Below, in pieces: positions 45,347 to 58,400 of a DNA stretch of 64,000 nt (position 1 is its first letter; every line of letters begins with the position of its first letter). The notes under the pieces are model-generated. The model had not been told where the DNA came from. It saw only the letters and a program-made list of their open reading frames with translations, and searched no databases. Origin of the DNA: Siderastrea radians (taxonomy: Eukaryota > Cnidaria > Anthozoa > Scleractinia > Rhizangiidae); NCBI GenBank assembly GCA_964017195.1, contig OZ024898.1, positions 310,001 to 374,000 on the forward strand. Direction: 5' to 3'. A program made the position numbers and the translations under genes.

Positions 45347-46580
45347 ATTCAATTATCTTTACCGATCAATGTTAGTTCTGGGAATTTGTCGTCACTTTAG
45401 GCCATTATTCGCTGATGAAATTTTTAAAATTTTTCCTGCTTATTTCCAGGGCAATGTACGGAAATATCATCTGTAAATAGAGGTTTAATATTAAAGACCC
45501 TATCAAGAATTTCAAGCTATAAAAAATAGTAAAAGAATTCTTCCAGGACGCCATGAGACGAATATTCTTGTAAATTCTTCTTTTAAATAAAGTCTGTTTG
45601 TGATATTTTTTAGTGATTTTTTCTAAGAGCGATATAATTGCAAAGTACACATTCTAATGTTCGGCGCATGTGTAGCTCCCACAATACCTATTCCGAGTGA
45701 CCCACGTTTTTTCGAAATGCCATTTCATCGCTAGAAGTCGAAATAACCGAAAACCCTGGAGACAAGAAAGATAAGCTTTTACCCCTGACGAATTATTTGT
45801 TATCCATTGGTATTTAGGTTTGGCATGGTAGTTTTGTTATCTCGTGATATCGCACGACCTTCACTACGGTTGAGCCGGAAGAAGTGTTACGTTTTTGCCC
45901 CTAACGCCGATTTATAGGAATAAAAATATTTAGAAGGTAACAGAAATAAAGCAAATAAACCACGCACGGTGTTATTTTTATTTTTGTTGTACTGTGTATT
46001 TTCCACTGTGAGTGACTTCCTGATCAGTATCGGCTGACTGTCACGTGCACTGTCCGTTCAAAACCAAACCTCAAGTAAACACGCGTGACATATTGAATAT
46101 CACTTTTTTTTCCTCCTCCGAGATTAAAATTTAGTATCTTTCTTTATTTATCATCCTATCAGAATTGCGTTTCATCGTTCTTAATTCGCAGTCGAGAAAA
46201 GCTCACATATTGACCAGTTTGACGACGCAGTGCGTTAGTGCAAACCCAGTAGGCTGGAGGCTCCGGACAATCGTTGGTTGCCCTGTGTGGACAGGAAACA
46301 TTTTCATGATGACGTCAGCTTAACCGTTTAGGACTGGAAGCCAGGAAGGAGGAAAATGGCGGACGCCAAATTGCTTTCTTTGTCTCTCTGAAGGAAACAC
46401 GTTCGTTTCGGTCTAATAGCGGAGATGGATCGAAAAATGTTGTTTCATCGTTTTGATTATAAATATTTGACGTCTTCTTTACTCTAGGAAGTTTATATAT
46501 AACGTGCGCTACAGTTCTGCGTTGTCTTGAACTTGTCTGAGACTGTTTCCTTATCGTGAGGTTGAAAGCTTTGTTGTCGT
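45347..46580. other. Intergenic stretch upstream of the FEM1 gene
   Basis: No exon recognised. The segment 46200-46430 is less AT-rich and includes GCGGGA/GGCGGAC-type sequence near 46360, followed by the FEM1 5' leader; it is the likely promoter region. This is inferred from position only. Confidence 0.4.
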
Positions 46581-48527
46581 ATGTCTAGATTTACGAAGTT
46601 CTTATGTACAATGGATGGTCAATCGTGGCGGGAAATGGTCAATCCAAAGCCTAAAATCTACGAAGCTGCTCGAGATGGAGCTGTGGTTACACTCAGCGAA
46701 GTTCTACAACGAATGAGTATTGACGAAAGAAGCACTGCCTTAGAAACAAAAACTAAAGATGGCGACCAATTCACCACTCCCCTAATCATCGCTGCCCGCA
46801 ATGGGAACTTGGATTCTGTAAAAATGCTTCTCAGATACAAAGCAGACATAGAAGCCCGAGGAACAGTAAAAGTTGATGACCAAGTCATCGAGGGATGTAC
46901 TCCTTTGTGGGCCGCTGCTGCGACAGGGCATCTTGATGTTGTGAAACTATTAATTGAACATAACGCGGATGTTGACGGAAGAACTTTAACAAACTCTACC
47001 CCGCTGAGGGCAGCTGCTTACGATGGACGATTAGACATTGTCAGGTGTTTGGTTGAAAGCGGAGCAGACGTGAACGCGCGTAACAATTTTGAGAACACTC
47101 CTCTGATGGTGGCTTGCTATAATGGGCACATGAATGTGGTCAATTATTTGATCAAACGTGGCGCTGACATGGATCTCCAAGACAAACAAGGCAATACTGT
47201 GCTTCACTATGCTGTTGAAAGAGGCCATTTTGAGATTGCTAATGAACTGTTGGCTCTTGGAGCATCCCAGTTGCAAAATATCCAACATTTAACACCACTT
47301 CTTTTAGCCAGTAATGACTGCAAGATTGAAATGGTGGAGTATTTTATAAAGAGGCCAGAGTGTACAAAGGAACAGAGAATTGAGGGGCTGGAACTCCTTG
47401 GTGCAACCATTGCAAATGAGCCTGATGTTTATGACATCGAGAAAGCATTTTCTTTTATGAAGCGTGGCATGCAAGAGAGATTTCAAGTTGACATGCATCC
47501 GTTATGTAAAAAACAAATGGAACCTCTTGAAGTTTACCAAAATAGGAAAGAAAGTCAGAATCTTCGGGAACTTGCCCTGATCGAAGGCAGTGACCATGAC
47601 ATCCATATGGAGGGTCTTCTCATTAGAGAAAGAATCCTTGGAACCGACAATACTGAACTGCGCTTTCCAATCAGATACCGTGGAGCAGTTTTTGCTGACT
47701 CTGGGAACTTTGATCTTTGTATTCGTTTATGGGGGCATGCAATGGAGATTGGCCAGCGGTGTAATCAACCAATCACAGATGATCTAAAGATATTTGCTGA
47801 CTTCTTTTGCCACATGGTACAGAGAAATAGTCTTCCAAAACAGAGGTACATTGAAGAGGTGTTTGAAAGAGCCATTTGTGAGTATGAGAGACTAACAGAG
47901 AAGTTGCAATCTAAAAAGTTGAAAGGTGACCATGAGATTAAACTGCTCAAAGATGAACTGGAAAATGTGGTGTATCGTGCACTGTATCTTTTGACGATAT
48001 TTGCTAAAGTGCAGGATTCAAGAAATAAAGAAAATTCAAGGGTGCTTGATCTGATCCAAAGGTTCCTTTGCTTGAATCCACGTACTCATGATGGCAATAC
48101 TGTACTGCACCTGGCTGTGTGGGCTAAAACTCCCACTGAGGAACACTATGTCCGTGATGTGTGTAGATTTCCCTGTGTTGAAACCATGAAGCTTATCATA
48201 AATGCTGGTGGAAATGCCAATGCTGTTAACAACAAAGGCAACACTCCTCTGCATTTAGCTGTGGCTTTTAAGCCTAACACTGGAGGCCTGCAAGTGTTAA
48301 GAGATGTCTTAGGGGCATTATTAGATGCTGGAGTCCACGAAGATCTTGTGAACAATGATGGGAAAACTGCTATGGACATTGCTGAGACTGATGAGGCCCG
48401 CAGGATTCTTTCTGTGAAGAGCAGGCTGGAGTTAAAGTGCATTGCGGCAAGAGCTGTCAGAAAATTTGGACTTTCTTATTTTGGTGTTGTACCCAAGACT
48501 GTTGAAAAGTTCATAAGCTTGCACTAA
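46581..48527 (+). CDS. FEM1 homologue, CUL2 E3 ligase substrate receptor
   Basis: A single uninterrupted frame of 648 residues, close to the 617-669 of vertebrate FEM1 proteins. The N-terminal half has about seven ankyrin repeats, including FTTPLIIAARNGN, TPLWAAAATGHLDVVKLLI and the FEM1 signature TNSTPLRAAAYDGRLDIV. The middle carries RIEGLELLGA, HMEGLLIRERILG and PIRYRGAVFADS, conserved helical-repeat blocks. Near the C-terminus is CIAARAVRKFGLSYFGVVPKT, the VHL-box-like segment that docks on elongin C/CUL2. FEM1 proteins recruit proteins bearing particular C-terminal degrons for ubiquitination. Which vertebrate paralogue (A, B or C) it corresponds to is not clear by eye. The first ATG (46581) gives ten more residues than an internal ATG at 46611 (MDGQSW), which may be the real start. 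Lack of introns is common for some FEM1 genes and is not by itself a sign of retroposition. Confidence 0.93.
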   Translation: MSRFTKFLCTMDGQSWREMVNPKPKIYEAARDGAVVTLSEVLQRMSIDERSTALETKTKDGDQFTTPLIIAARNGNLDSVKMLLRYKADIEARGTVKVDDQVIEGCTPLWAAAATGHLDVVKLLIEHNADVDGRTLTNSTPLRAAAYDGRLDIVRCLVESGADVNARNNFENTPLMVACYNGHMNVVNYLIKRGADMDLQDKQGNTVLHYAVERGHFEIANELLALGASQLQNIQHLTPLLLASNDCKIEMVEYFIKRPECTKEQRIEGLELLGATIANEPDVYDIEKAFSFMKRGMQERFQVDMHPLCKKQMEPLEVYQNRKESQNLRELALIEGSDHDIHMEGLLIRERILGTDNTELRFPIRYRGAVFADSGNFDLCIRLWGHAMEIGQRCNQPITDDLKIFADFFCHMVQRNSLPKQRYIEEVFERAICEYERLTEKLQSKKLKGDHEIKLLKDELENVVYRALYLLTIFAKVQDSRNKENSRVLDLIQRFLCLNPRTHDGNTVLHLAVWAKTPTEEHYVRDVCRFPCVETMKLIINAGGNANAVNNKGNTPLHLAVAFKPNTGGLQVLRDVLGALLDAGVHEDLVNNDGKTAMDIAETDEARRILSVKSRLELKCIAARAVRKFGLSYFGVVPKTVEKFISLH

Positions 48528-50357
48528 AGTTGTTAGGAATCATTTTTACTACCAAATTCAAACTTAAGTTTGACTTAAGGCTTCTAACTTAGGTGAATGT
48601 GGCTCTTTCTTGTAGAGGCTTCTTCAACAGGAAAAATGAAGATGAAAATGGTGCCAAAGGAAATTTAAAAAACGGGAACGTAGAAAATGGATCGGGGGTG
48701 GGGCAATAGGTGTGAGGTCAGTGTATCCAGCACATTTTTCCCAGCAACTGATTGAATGTTAGTAAGTCTAAATGACTGAATTTACATGCCTATTACAAGA
48801 AATAGTAATCTATATAATCTATATCAACATAAAATTAAAAAAAAAATAGTAAAAGAGGGTAGAATATGAAGAAACACTGTGTTAAAATAGTCATATGTAC
48901 TTATCATAAAAAAAAACTATTCACATGATAAAAGAGTTCTTAAACCGATCTGTTCTACAGACAGGGGTATTAAAAAGAGTCTTTCACTTCTTAGCTGTCT
49001 GTGATGACCTGCAATAGTTACATGTCAATAAATTTATGACAATATCAATCAAGCCTCTGCAGAGAATTGAGAGTTGGTGGATAAAATCCAGTAATAAACT
49101 CCTTTATTGTCCTCTTTTCAAGAAAACATTTTGAACAGTACTTTTCTTGCTGTTGTTTGCTTCATAGCATTTTGTCAAAAACGAAATGTGAAAAATTCTC
49201 AAATGCACTTTGGAAGGAAAAGGTTTCAAAAGGGGTGACTTAGAGCTGACTATATATGCTCTTGAGGTATCATTGTAAATAAAATATTAGTGTATGGTAA
49301 GAATATACTGTAAATATATTCTTAAATGCTGTTTATACCAGTAGTTTAAAAACAAGAAATTCCAGTTGGTTTGTATTTTGAGAAATTTTAGTCAGCAAAA
49401 TGGGACAAAAAGAAAATATTTCGTTCTTTAAGACTTGCCATCCAGGAAATTCCCAGTGGTACAAACTTATCAATCTTTCTTTCTTTCCTAATTGTTTAAA
49501 TTTATGGAAATATTGGTCATTATGTGAAATAACCTTTAATGACTGGCTGTGGTGCCATATTTGATGTTAGTAGCATTAATTTATCCAAGGCACATACCAC
49601 GTATGACACAGGCTTATGTTACATGTAACTTTGTGGGGTATAAAATACTGTACATGTCAGGTCTTTTATTCAAGATTGTGATCAGTAACCAAGATCACTC
49701 TAATTTTCTTTTTGGAGGGATTTTCTGTTGACCTCAAAGTGATTGTGCATAATTAGAGTGAAAGTACAAATGAGCTGTTCAGAGTGGTAGCAATATGACT
49801 GTTTAGTGTGCAGCTTTTTGTGGTGTTAGCAGCCAGGCACTCTGTCCCATTTGTTGTCCAAGACCTTTCTAGAAATCATTCAATGTAATCTTTGAACACC
49901 ACTCAGTCTTGAGCAATCCAGTATGTTAATCAGACAATGCTTTTATTAATAAGCCCTTGTTTTGATCCCTCAACAACTGGCACATTACACAAATATTGAA
50001 CACTCACAGGAACCTTTTTTCAAATTAAGGTGAAACGAAAATTGCTGTAGATATCATGTTATAACAGTTAAAATGTAATGAGTATTTTAATCATTTTCCC
50101 TTGGCTTGTAATTTATGCAAATATATAAGTTAATAAATTATTGCTAAAATGGAAATTTGGGTAGCTTGAAAATAATTTATTTTTATTTTATTGCCTTTGC
50201 CATGGAATAATTTTATGACAAATATATACACAAAAACTTCCACAGATGGTACAAAGAAAACAACAACAAAAATATACTGGTAGTTGTAAGGTTGCTATTT
50301 CCATGTCCTACCATAATCTACAATGAAGGAAAGTAGAAATCAAAATTAAAGACAAGT
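48528..50357. other. 3' region of FEM1 and intergenic DNA
   Basis: AT-rich, with no exon seen; several AATAAA-type signals occur (for example near 49277 and 50134). It probably contains the FEM1 3' UTR. Short open frames such as 49549-49731 have no recognised domain. Confidence 0.45.
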
Positions 50358-50746
50358 TTAAAGGGGCATAGTCACGCTATTTTAGTTCACTTTAAAAATA
50401 AAAAATATGTCCTTACATCAATGAACGCCCACAAATAATGGTCTAGTTTTGTTACCAAAGACTACATTGCTTCAATGAAACTATTTTCTGTCGTCTGTTG
50501 CTACGGATGGCACGGATGGAAATGGATTGCAATTTGAAAAAATTAGGCTAAACTTTTCAAATTCTTTCAGCATGTTGACATTAAATTCATACTAAATGGT
50601 CTATTTTGTTTTCTCTTAATGAAATTAAGTTAATATGTTCCTCTAAATGTTCAAACACAATTGGGCATGGATTAAGTTAGCTACCGATAATTTTAGCACA
50701 GTTTTGACCAGAAATCTGCGAAATCCTCGTGACAATGCCCCTTTAA
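50358..50746. mobile_element. 381-bp TTAA-flanked MITE
   Basis: TTAA at 50358-50361 and 50743-50746 flanks inverted termini AGGGGCATAGTCACG (50362) and CGTGACAATGCCCCT (ending 50742). TTAA duplication points to a piggyBac-type transposase acting in trans. No coding content. Confidence 0.8.
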
Positions 50747-51079
50747 ATCACAACATATGTAACTTCCTCACGATTCTAGCTTTTTCGAAGTTCTTTTATT
50801 TTGTTGTTTTAATTAAATGAACTTTGTTTACACAATTAAAAAAAGTATAAGTTGATTATGGATTCAATGTTGTCTGAGTTCTGTTCTTTATCCACAAACA
50901 AAATAATCTGCCACAATCTCATGTTTGCATGGTAGAGTATTTACAATCTTTAAGGTTAATATACATCTTACAGTATTATTGGGACTTTTCTAATGTGTCC
51001 TTTTCATTCTGCTCCTGATAGACTAACTTTTACATGATGAAAAAATATTTCACGAACTATCATTTTCTTTCAAGTGTTT

Positions 51080-52288
51080 TTAAAGGTCGGAATATACACT
51101 CTTCTTCCGAATCAACTTCTCCCACCAAGTTCGCTCCTTTGATTTCTTCTGCATATCTAGTGAAAGAAAAAATGCAAGAGATTGGCAGTTGAATTCTGTT
51201 CCTATACTTCCACTTCTGTCCACAAATGTAGCTCAACAGCTTAATTATTAACAATACCTAGAGCATGTTAAATGTTCGTTACCTGATGACAAATAAACTC
51301 TAGCACCTTCCTTAACGCACTGAAGGTCTCCTGTGAAGGCTGTTTCAGCTTTACGGGGATACTGTGAAGTTGACAACAAAAGAGTTAATATGAACACTGT
51401 CAACAATGCACAAACATATACAATATAAACAACATACATATACAACTAACAACATATACAAGGAAGCAGTAATGTCATATACCTTATTTTTGTAATAGTT
51501 TGAACTGATCTTTATCAGGCTGTCAAGCATTTTCTCTGCTTCTTTTGGCTGATGAAAACAAAAAACATTGATTTAATAACATTATTAATTAAGCTTAGAC
51601 GCCCAATGGAAAAGGGAGTTTTGGATTGGCTGAAGTAATTTATTGTGTAGCAGTTAGTTAGAAAACCCCTTCAGTCTGGGACAATTTCAGAGGCTCAACT
51701 TAATCAAACTAGAATTAAGTGTCGGATTAGATTAACTGCGGGATTGTTAAAGGATGGCAGAGCTAAAGGATCTGTGGTGTAAGGATGTGTGTGTGTGGGG
51801 GGGGAGGGGGAGGGGGGGAGGAGGGATACATATATATATATATAATGAACTGGCCCAATAACGACCCCAAAAACATGGTACAGACCGCTGAGTTTTGTGA
51901 GGGTATCCTCCAAAAAGTTCTTTGACTTAATTGTAAGCTTATATTATCTCTATCTTTATGTCATTTGGTGAATGTTAAAATCCTTGAAAACACATTTTAA
52001 AAAACCCATCTGGCCATTTTTTTCCTTATAGCATCTACCTATTGAAGGTACAATTAAAATAATCTGATCAGTGCGTTTTAATACCATGTGTTACATAAGG
52101 ACGGTCTAAACTTGATAGAAATCCACCAAACTCACCCCTATCTCAGATTTTTTTATGCGTGGCACAAGGCTCCCTTTAATGTGTTCTCCAAAATCCCTTC
52201 CCAAACGGTTGTGGTCCACCGGCCATTGCTCGCAGACTTGTAGAAATTTCTTATAAAGTTTGGGTGCGAGCACCTTTCTGGACGCCAT
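51080..52288 (-). CDS. UQCC2: UQCC2-like complex III assembly factor
   Basis: Four small exons: 52288-52136, 51548-51483, 51361-51283 and 51156-51080, with GT-AG borders and phases 0, 0 and 1. They give 124 residues (human UQCC2 is 126). The N-terminus LYKKFLQVCEQWPVDHNRLGRDFGEHI matches the UQCC2 pattern YxxFLxxCExWPVDxxxxGRDLG. Exon 2 gives MLDSLIKISSNYYKNK and exon 3 YPRKAETAFTG, also in family order. The last exon reads DMQKKSKERTWWEKLIRKK and ends at TAA. UQCC2 works with UQCC1 in the mitochondrial matrix to support cytochrome b synthesis and early complex III assembly. The gene is divergent from the MTMR9-like gene with 180 bp between start codons. A longer open frame over exon 4 in another phase (to 51060) is a shadow. 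Confidence 0.8.
51795..51845 (+). repeat. (GT)n, G-run and (AT)n compound simple repeat
   Basis: GTGTGTGTGTGG leads into GGGGGGGAGGGGGAGGGGGGGAGGAGGG and then (AT)n. Four or more G runs could form a quadruplex. It lies in intron 1 of the UQCC2-like gene. Confidence 0.8.
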
Positions 52289-52468
52289 ATTGGAATCTAC
52301 GAGTAAACCCGCTGATAGGAAGACGGCGGCTCATAAAGCTTGGTTGCATAGCTGTTTGTATGCAAAATTAGCTTTGTGGCAGTGAGCGAGAGTGAGCGAA
52401 GGAATATGGAGTTTTGTGCAAGTTATCATTTTTTCCTGTATTTTTGTTAACACAAACATTTTCCGCTG
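52289..52468. promoter_or_regulatory. Bidirectional promoter between UQCC2-like and MTMR9-like genes
   Basis: Only 180 bp separate the two divergent start codons, so both 5' UTRs and core promoters must lie here. No TATA box is evident. ACGGCGGC and AGTGAGCGAGAGTGAGCGAA direct repeats are visible. This is a positional inference. Confidence 0.55.
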
Positions 52469-55400
52469 ATGGAGTTTGTGGAGTATATAAAATCACCGAG
52501 GATCGAGAAAGTTTTGCTGCGTCGCAGAGGGCGGGATTACCTGGAAGGAACCCTATGTGTTACTGGTCATCATTTGATCTTTTCTACTCGAACTGATCAC
52601 AAGGATGAGTTGATCGTAAGTCGTTAAATTTCATTCCTTGTTTACTTCCTCCAATATTTCCGCTGTATGTTTAGGTATTTTAAGACCATACCTGTACGCT
52701 AAGCGTGTATATTGACGTGCATGTGTTGATTATATGCATGGTCAGTTCCAAAGTTATTCCTTCCCTTCCCCTATGGGGACAAATTAATGGGCCATTCCAT
52801 TTAATGTCCGCACCCCCCCTATTGAGGGTCAGGGAAATCCTAGGGAGAGGGAGGGGGTTTTTAAAGTCATTTCTGAGGGGGTAGCTATGTCGGTACCTCT
52901 GATCTCTCGAAAACATCTGCCTTTTTCTGAAGGGGGGAATGCGTCGGCACTTTGATCTTTTTTTTCCTAAGGGGTAAAATTTATAATTAACCCTCAATAG
53001 GGGGGGGTACGGACATTAAATGGAATGGCCCAATCTAATATTATTCCTTGACCAAATCCAGGAAAAGAAGCTGACAAGCATACGTCTTTTTGTAGCCTCA
53101 CTGCATTTGTCTCCACAATGACAATTATTGCACAGTGTTGGTGATCATTCCTTTTCTAAAATTTACTGTGACAATACTTAACCCAACTGTACGTAATGAG
53201 CATAAAATAGGTTGGGGGAAGGAGGGGTGGGGGGGAGGGGGGCATTGGGGGATAAGGGTGTCCAAACTTCCAGTTCCTGTACTCTTGAATCCTGGTTACC
53301 TCCTCATTTTGGTTGGCTCCCAATGCCTTGCCCTTTTTTTGATTGTAAAATATTATGCAACGTTGTGAATTTTGTTCCTGTTTCTCCTGCTTGCCGCCAC
53401 CGTGGGGATTTCTCTTCCCTCCCTCTCTTTTCCTGATTTGTGTTCACTTCCTTTCCCATTTTTTCTGGGTTCCTGCCCCCCAGTTCCCTCTTACATAATG
53501 GAGTCATAATAGAGTCAGACACGTCTTAGTACATTACACAAGAACTGACATGTGCTCAAGGCCCCACTACAGGTGGGATTTTGTCAGATGTGGTTAAATT
53601 ATAGTCATTAATTAATGACTGACTATTATTTACAGCTTTAATTTGCTGCTAACTGTTCAGTACAATCTGATCAAAATTAGAATTGAGTAGGAACCAGTCA
53701 CAGGCACATGTTTTTCCCAAAGGAGGGATCTGCAGACCTCTGGAGCCCTGATTCTTCTGACATGAATAGCAGACATATAGATGCAGGGTTTTGTGAGAGA
53801 CTAAAAGTTTTCTGGAAGATCCCCTGGTTACCTGGTCAGTCACAAACTTTTTCCCTGGCAAAAATTATGGATTGATGAGATTCCAAACATTTTGAAGTTT
53901 TTGTTCCGGTCTGTTTAAATTATCATTCCCAGCTGATTTTTGTTGTGATCACAAGACTAGACAGGACTGAGAGCTCACTATTATTGGAAAAGCCATACTT
54001 GCTCATTTTGTCTATGTTATGAACACTGCAACAATTAACAGCAGTGGAAATAAAAAGAAAAAAACAAACAATGAGGTTCTAATATATAATTTTATAGCTA
54101 TTGCACTCAGCTGTGGAACATGTTGAAAAGAAAGCCAGAGGTCAACAAGGCACGCTTACTATTTGTTGTAAAAACTTTGATTTGGTGAAACTGAAGTTCA
54201 GCAACATTGAAGAGGCATTGAATGTGGCTTCATCAATTGAAGTTCTGTCAACAGTTGGTAAGAGACTTAACCTGTCTGCTTGCTCATTAGATATCACAGG
54301 CTTCCATCTGTCTTGGTTTATCAAACTAGCAAAACTAAAGGCAAAATTTAGGGCTGTTAAATCTGATGAAAATGAAATAGAAACTTTTAAAATTGCTGCC
54401 ATGATGATTTGCTCAATTGTTTAACTGTGGTTGCCTTCGTGATTTATAGCTCTCGAAAGTGACATTTTCAAAATAAAAGTCGGACTCGTTCAAAAGTAGG
54501 GAAGGAGAACAAGGCATGCAACTAGATGACTGCCAGTTACCCCACTTGGTTAACCCTCTCACTCCCAGAGTCAGTTATAGAGACATTCAGGTGATTCTGA
54601 CATCTGGCTCTGTGGATGAAATCCTATAGTGTTACCATTCAAATGAAACCTCTTCAGCAGTACTTTCACATCACACTTTTTATATTTCAGTATTTTACAA
54701 ATGAAATCTGGGATTCGTCTTGAATTTTGATTTTAGGCAGTCTTGGGAGTGAAAGGGTTAAACATTTTGCCCAAAAAATAATATTTGCCTATTTTGCCTA
54801 TACAAAAGAATCTGGGTCGTTGAAAAGAATAGTTTGATTGGCCAAATTTGGGTTATTCTGCCATAAAAAAGAAAAACGCAAGCCAGTTAAACGAAATATT
54901 TGAATAGCCATTATGCAATATTGTTTGTTGTGGCAATACAATTTTAAGATCACATGACCTTGCCATAGTCTTCTCTCACCACTATTTTGTTTACCAAAAT
55001 GATGTGCAAAAATATCTTGCAAGTACATAGCACACACTTGGCTCCATTTAAACCTTACTAATACTGGAATTATCTCTTCATCAGAAAACACAAATTTGCG
55101 GTATCCTTTCTTTTATCGGCACCTGGGAACCCTTGAGGAAGATGGTTGGGATCTCTTTAGTACAGAAATAGAATTCTCAAAACTTTTTGCTGTGACTCAA
55201 CAGTGGAGAATTAGCCATGCCAACAGTAACTTTGAGGTATGCACATAGTGTAGAACTGGCTTGTTCAATAAAGTGAATTTGTTGGTCTTCTATTAATTAT
55301 TAAGGTTTTGTATTTCTGCATTGTAGTTGTGTCCCAGCTACCCTGCCAGTGTTGTCGTGCCAGTTAAAATTTCTGATGACACGCTTAAAGCATCGGCACA

Positions 55401-58400
55401 GTTCAGACAATCAGGCAGGTTTCCTGTTTTGAGCTACTACCACAAGAAAAATGGGGTAAGAAAAATTCAATATTTATTGCATGTAACATAGCAATTTTCT
55501 TCACAAGCTCATTGTTATAATAATATATTTATTATTATTATGAAAAAGTCATGGTTTCATTAGAAGTTAGCTGGCGGCAGTGTTTTGAAATCTATTTGAA
55601 CTCAAGCAGCTGTCAATTTGGATAGTCTTGACCCTTTGTTCAAAAGTTGCCTACTTTTCTGTACCCAGGTTGCCATGTTGCGATGTGGCCAGCCATTAAC
55701 TACAATGGGAGGTAAAAGAAGCCGTGAAGATGAGAAATTAGTAAATGCTACTTTGCCAGGAAATGATTTAAAAGGAGTCATTGTAGATACCAGATCTCAA
55801 ACAGCAGCTATGAACAGTAGGGCAAAAGGTGAAGGCTGGTTTTTACTAGTGGTGTATTATGTTGTGGTTCAATTTCATCCTTGGTTTGAATTCTATTTTC
55901 CTTTGTTTTAAACTCATTATCCTGCATTACCATTCCCAGAAACAAAGGAAAATAAAATTTAAACCAAGGATAAAATTGAACCACAACATATACCTGTACA
56001 GCTGTATGTAATATGTTTCCTCACTACAGGAGTAGGAATTAATGCAGCAAAATTGATGCAGATGGCATAAGTTCAAGAAAATAAACTCAAACGTATTCAT
56101 TTTTCTTTTCTTTTTTTGTACTTAATGTATGTTTGTGTTGCATTTATTCCTAGTGAGGACAACGTAATGAGAAGCAGTCTATGTATTTAACAAAACGGCT
56201 TGTCATGTATTTCATTTTGTCATACATATTCCACCCTGTCACACAAAGTCAGTTTACTACTGACAGTGAAAACTGTATTGAGCAGACACCCTTGGGACCC
56301 TCGCTAGTGTCTGCTCAATACAGGTTCTGATAAATTGCAGAGCAACAGTTAATCATTGACCTCTTATATCTCCCCCTTTTTTTACCCACATACTTGACAT
56401 GCTTTATCGCAAACCTTTCACAACAGGCCATTCTGGACTAAATTACCTGGAAAACAATGCTTTTCAACTCAGATAGCAATGGCATAATGTCATAAAAATA
56501 CCTTCTGGAAACACTTGAAGTGTCCGCTTAATGCAGGTTCCTCGTAAGAAAATGGTTTGACTTTGGTGTCCGCATCCCCTAATAGAGGCGTCCGCTGAAT
56601 ACAGGTTTGTTTTTAAGCAAACATGGGAAGAAAATTTAGGGACTTATTTTAAGCTGGTGTCCGCTCATTAAAGGGTGTCTGCTTAAAATGGGGTCCACTT
56701 AATACAGGTTTCACTGTATGTCACACCTTCCATCTTGTAAAAAAAGGCGTCTTAAATTTCGCTGTCTCTTATTCTGGGTTACACAAGCATTTGAATTTTT
56801 TAATAATTTATTGTCACTTATTTAAAACATTTAATTTATATTTTATGTGATTCTATTCGGTCAGACATTGAGTGTCGTGTCTCACAGCCCTATTCTACTA
56901 GTGTTCAACCGCTGTCAGTAATATTGTTTTTACAAAATGGAAAAAGCTGGCTTGATTATTTGTTTGAAATAATTAATTAATACTCCTTTGATGTTCCTTT
57001 TGTTTGTTTGTTTGTCTTCATATCAGGTGGTGGAGTGGAACCAGAATCTCACTATCCTCAGTGGAAAAGAGTTTACCAAAACATTGAGAGATACTCTTCA
57101 CTTAATGATAGCATTGGGAAATTAGCTGAAGGTAGTAAATTAATGTGTATGCTATCAAAACTTTGTTAGTTATATTCTGGAATCTAGTTATCTTTGGCTG
57201 ACTTTTTGTCATTTGCTATATTAATTAAGTCAAAATCATGAAAACTTTGAAAGAAGAAAGTACTTACCCAAGTCATTCCTTTACTGTGCGACTAGGAAAA
57301 CTGTGAACACCAAGAATTATTTTTGGCATGTTGATTGTTTCGAGACCAATCAGACGTGAGATCAAACTACAGAAAACAAAACAAAAAAAAAACAACAAAA
57401 AAACTGCAAACCACAAAAATAATAATACTGTTGAAAAAAAATGGCATGGGGTTTATCTGGTTTTCTTTTCCAACGCAATGACATTTCAGAACTTATGATT
57501 CTGGTGTTCATTGTTTTCTTAGTTTTAGTGTAAACTGTCTTTGTTTACTCCATGTTTCACATTGAGTATTAATTTCCTGAAAAGGTTGGCTTATTCCAGC
57601 CATCTGACTGTTATTTTTTGGTCCTAAATTTAACAGTTGCACTCAAAAAGTCTAATCTTATGATTCTGATTACTTTTTTTGAAATGTTGTTGCCATGACA
57701 TTTTAAGATCTGATCTCTATTATGTCTTGCAACTGATATTCTTATTTTTTTATTTTCTGACTCTCATTTAATTTTGGACAATTTTTGGAAGGACTTCCCA
57801 ATAATTCAAACTCCACTGTCCAATAAACATTAAGCTTAAACTATTGAAATGTTGAGATAAACTATTGAAAATAATAACCCCTCTCAATGTTTAATGATAA
57901 TTAATGTTCTTTCTTTGATTTCTCTTGCAGCTTGTTTGGATCCGAAACTGAGTATGAACTCTTGGCTGTCTAAACTGGAGTCCAGTTCGTGGCTGGATTA
58001 TGTTCAAAGTGTTTTATCCACAGCTTGTTTTGTTGCACAGTGTTTAGACAGGCAGGGTATGGTATTTAGTTTTATTTACTAAACAGCAGTGTATATCATA
58101 CATTGTCACTATTGGTGTAACACTGATTGATTAATATTAAACAGTCAATTATTCCCCAAAGTGGAGGTGCGTTGCGGTGGGTATTTGTCTGCATGTAGTA
58201 CTTGTAAATCAGGCCCCTGTTGTTCAAACAGTAGATAACTCTATCCACTGGATAAATCACTATCCAGTGGATAGCATTATCCATCCTTTGAAAAAACCGT
58301 GCCCAGCATGGTTGGTTTTCCCCTCCTGTTCACTGATACAGTGAATAATTGCTTTAAGTGTATATACTGAAAATCAAAACTGATATATGAATAGCCAACT

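Noticed and set aside
51060..51254. Minus-strand frame ending PLKTLERK as the UQCC2 C-terminus
   Set aside because: Exon phases require the other frame, which gives the WWEKLIRKK ending and a stop at 51080.
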